Positions 6,545-7,408 of a stretch of DNA of 7,408 nt are shown piece by piece. The DNA is taken from the NCBI GenBank assembly GCA_039715055.1, contig JBDLID010000142.1, positions 1 to 7,408 on the forward strand. The letters are read 5' to 3'. A program made the position numbers and the translations under genes. Numbering within the stretch: the first letter of the stretch is position 1; each line of letters begins with the position of its first letter. The notes under the pieces were generated by a model, which was given only the letters and a program-made list of their open reading frames with translations, was not told where the DNA came from and ran no database searches. The stretch is from JBDLID01 sp039715055 (GTDB lineage Bacteria > Desulfobacterota > Desulfobulbia > Desulfobulbales > Desulfocapsaceae).

Positions 6545-6678
6545 TTTAAAAATAACAAATGCAGATGGGCGATCATCTTTATTGGACATGATAGTCTAAT
6601 GGTGTTTAGCCCTGGATGAAAGGTGTTACTGATAACCGCTGTTGCGACTGGCTCATTCGTCTCCATAAGCAGGCACTG

Positions 6679-7284
6679 TCAAAACATGACGCCGGTCATG
6701 GAGTCCTGGTTTGGAAATTTTTCCAGGCTGCTAATCTGCCTTGTGGGGATGTCATAAATAATCCCTCCATGCTCCGTCAGGCCGACAATGTAGCGACGGG
6801 GTTTGCCATCGGCCGGGATTCTGCCCCAGGGTTTGTCGCTGTTGGCAACCATAAGGCCGATGAGTACAGAGGCCTTGACGTTGTATCGTTTTGCCACGGA
6901 GAGATTGGCTACATTTGACATCAGTTCGGAAAACGTCTCTTCATAGGCGGTGGGGAGTTCTTTCAGGTTGTCGAGTTCGGGGACCTGCTGTCTGATAAAA
7001 TAATCACTCCATTCAAGAACCTCCCTGAACCAATGTTCCGTGATATACATGTACTGCAAATCACTTATTAAGAAAGATTTTAGACTGGGATAGCCAAGAC
7101 GCAGACGCCGCTTGACAAAACCGGCAGGAATGAGTTTGGCCTTGCCGCCCACGGCAACAATTTCAGGCGGTGCACCCTTCCTGACCAGCTGAGAATGATC
7201 CGAGGGAGCCTCACCACAACCGTTGAGAAGAGCAGGGATGAGAAGGAGAAGAAGGACATATATGGGGGTTGGAAGAGATTTCAA
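6679..7284 (-). CDS. Lipoprotein of unknown function, paralogue-like to the preceding gene
   Basis: I do not recognise the family. The 201-residue product has a lipoprotein signal: a Leu-rich core (10-20) and lipobox LNGC with the acylated Cys at 23. Residue +2 is Gly rather than Asp, so outer-membrane sorting is likely by the Lol rule. The mature part is mixed: a helical-looking centre (about 66-135), then strand-like segments KASVLIGLMVA (137-147), RYIVGLTEHGG (164-174) and IIYDIPTRQ (175-183), ending in LEKFPN (187-192). This C-terminus aligns without gaps to that of the upstream gene. The general shape, a helix then paired strands with an Asp (D178), could be a degenerate transglutaminase-like fold; the column that is His upstream is Arg here. 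That idea is inference. The start is TTG at 7284, supported by AGGAGGT 9 bases upstream and a 4-base overlap (TTGA) with the upstream stop. Confidence 0.8.
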   Translation of the reverse strand: MKSLPTPIYVLLLLLIPALLNGCGEAPSDHSQLVRKGAPPEIVAVGGKAKLIPAGFVKRRLRLGYPSLKSFLISDLQYMYITEHWFREVLEWSDYFIRQQVPELDNLKELPTAYEETFSELMSNVANLSVAKRYNVKASVLIGLMVANSDKPWGRIPADGKPRRYIVGLTEHGGIIYDIPTRQISSLEKFPNQDSMTGVMF

Positions 7285-7408
7285 AACAGATAGACCTCCT
7301 CGATATAGTGTCTGTTCGGGTACTTTTCCAGGGGTGCCGTCTGGCCATTTTGCGGTTCGATGACAAACATGCCATCCTCGGTAACGGCAAACATCAGGGC
7401 ATGCAATT
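7281..7408 (-). CDS. C-terminal end of an unidentified gene, possibly transglutaminase-like (5' end outside window)
   Basis: Only the last 41 codons and the stop are in the window, beginning LHALMFAVTEDG and ending YIEEVYLF. The pattern of a His-Ala at the start of a strand, a turn (TEDG), then a second strand ending in an acidic residue plus Pro (FVIEPQ) is what one sees around the catalytic His and Asp/Glu of transglutaminase-like cysteine proteins. With the rest missing this remains a guess. The reading frame is supported by its TGA, which overlaps the TTG start of the lipoprotein gene by 4 bases, by the sensible hydrophobic pattern, and by the similarity of its C-terminus to that of the lipoprotein. 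An alternative open frame through the same bases gives a Cys/Arg-rich, unconvincing peptide and has no stop before the lipoprotein frame. Confidence 0.7.
   Translation of the reverse strand, partial: LHALMFAVTEDGMFVIEPQNGQTAPLEKYPNRHYIEEVYLF
7294..7300 (-). promoter_or_regulatory. Ribosome binding site supporting the TTG start of the lipoprotein gene
   Basis: AGGAGGT, a near-perfect Shine-Dalgarno, lies 9 bases before the TTG at 7284 and within the last codons of the upstream gene. It is the main reason to accept the non-ATG start, together with the intact lipoprotein signal that follows. Confidence 0.8.

Larger units (their letters stand above)
6296..6678. other. 383-base intergenic region upstream of glgP
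   Basis: This is the only long stretch without a gene in the window. It holds a sigma70-like promoter candidate with a short palindrome in its spacer, a second -10-like TATAAT, a GC-rich hairpin just upstream of the promoter, an 8-base inverted repeat further upstream, and AT-rich leader sequence with two competing dyads before the glgP ribosome site. From about 6545 to 6678, nearest the lipoprotein stop, I see nothing convincing beyond a weak GATG/CATC dyad. No open frame on either strand has family-like features, and I recognise no known riboswitch consensus. Confidence 0.7.

Noticed and set aside
6677..6682. TTGACA at the 3' end of the lipoprotein gene as a -35 element
   Set aside because: No reasonable -10 hexamer lies 16-18 bases downstream on the minus strand.
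6616..6918. 100-codon plus-strand frame at the lipoprotein 3' end
   Set aside because: Mostly antisense to the lipoprotein gene, with no recognisable features.

Overview
This is a compact bacterial segment in which every supported gene lies on the minus strand, so transcription runs from high to low coordinates. In transcription order it holds: the last 41 codons of an unidentified gene (possibly transglutaminase-like), a small lipoprotein gene, a 383-base gap with promoter-like and hairpin sequences, glycogen phosphorylase (glgP), glucose-6-phosphate dehydrogenase (zwf), an exported VanY-type D,D-carboxypeptidase, a small four-cluster ferredoxin, and the first 397 residues of an aldehyde:ferredoxin oxidoreductase (AOR) that runs off the left edge.

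The organism is probably a Gram-negative anaerobe or facultative anaerobe. A tungsten- or molybdenum-type AOR with its own ferredoxin subunit, next to proteobacterial-style zwf and glgP, fits Desulfobacterota (for example Desulfobulbales-like sulfur bacteria). This placement is inferred from gene content and remembered protein similarity, not from a search.

The five genes from glgP to aor look like one operon. The glgP-zwf gap is 14 bases and the zwf-carboxypeptidase gap is 2 bases. The carboxypeptidase-ferredoxin and ferredoxin-AOR junctions are both ATGA overlaps of 4 bases. A TTGACA-17-TAGCAT promoter candidate lies about 130 bases upstream of the glgP start. Functionally, GlgP releases glucose-1-phosphate from glycogen, Zwf takes glucose-6-phosphate into the oxidative pentose phosphate route and makes NADPH, and AOR with its ferredoxin would oxidise an aldehyde to an acid while reducing ferredoxin-type clusters. 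The carboxypeptidase trims peptidoglycan stem peptides and is the odd member.

The upstream pair (7281-7408 and 6679-7284) is a second translationally coupled unit. The lipoprotein starts at a TTG that overlaps the stop of the preceding gene (TTGA). The C-termini of the two proteins align without gaps over 37 columns and share an LEK-[YF]-PN block, so they appear to be tandem paralogues. This is the least explained part of the window. I saw no CRISPR array, insertion sequence, tRNA or rRNA.
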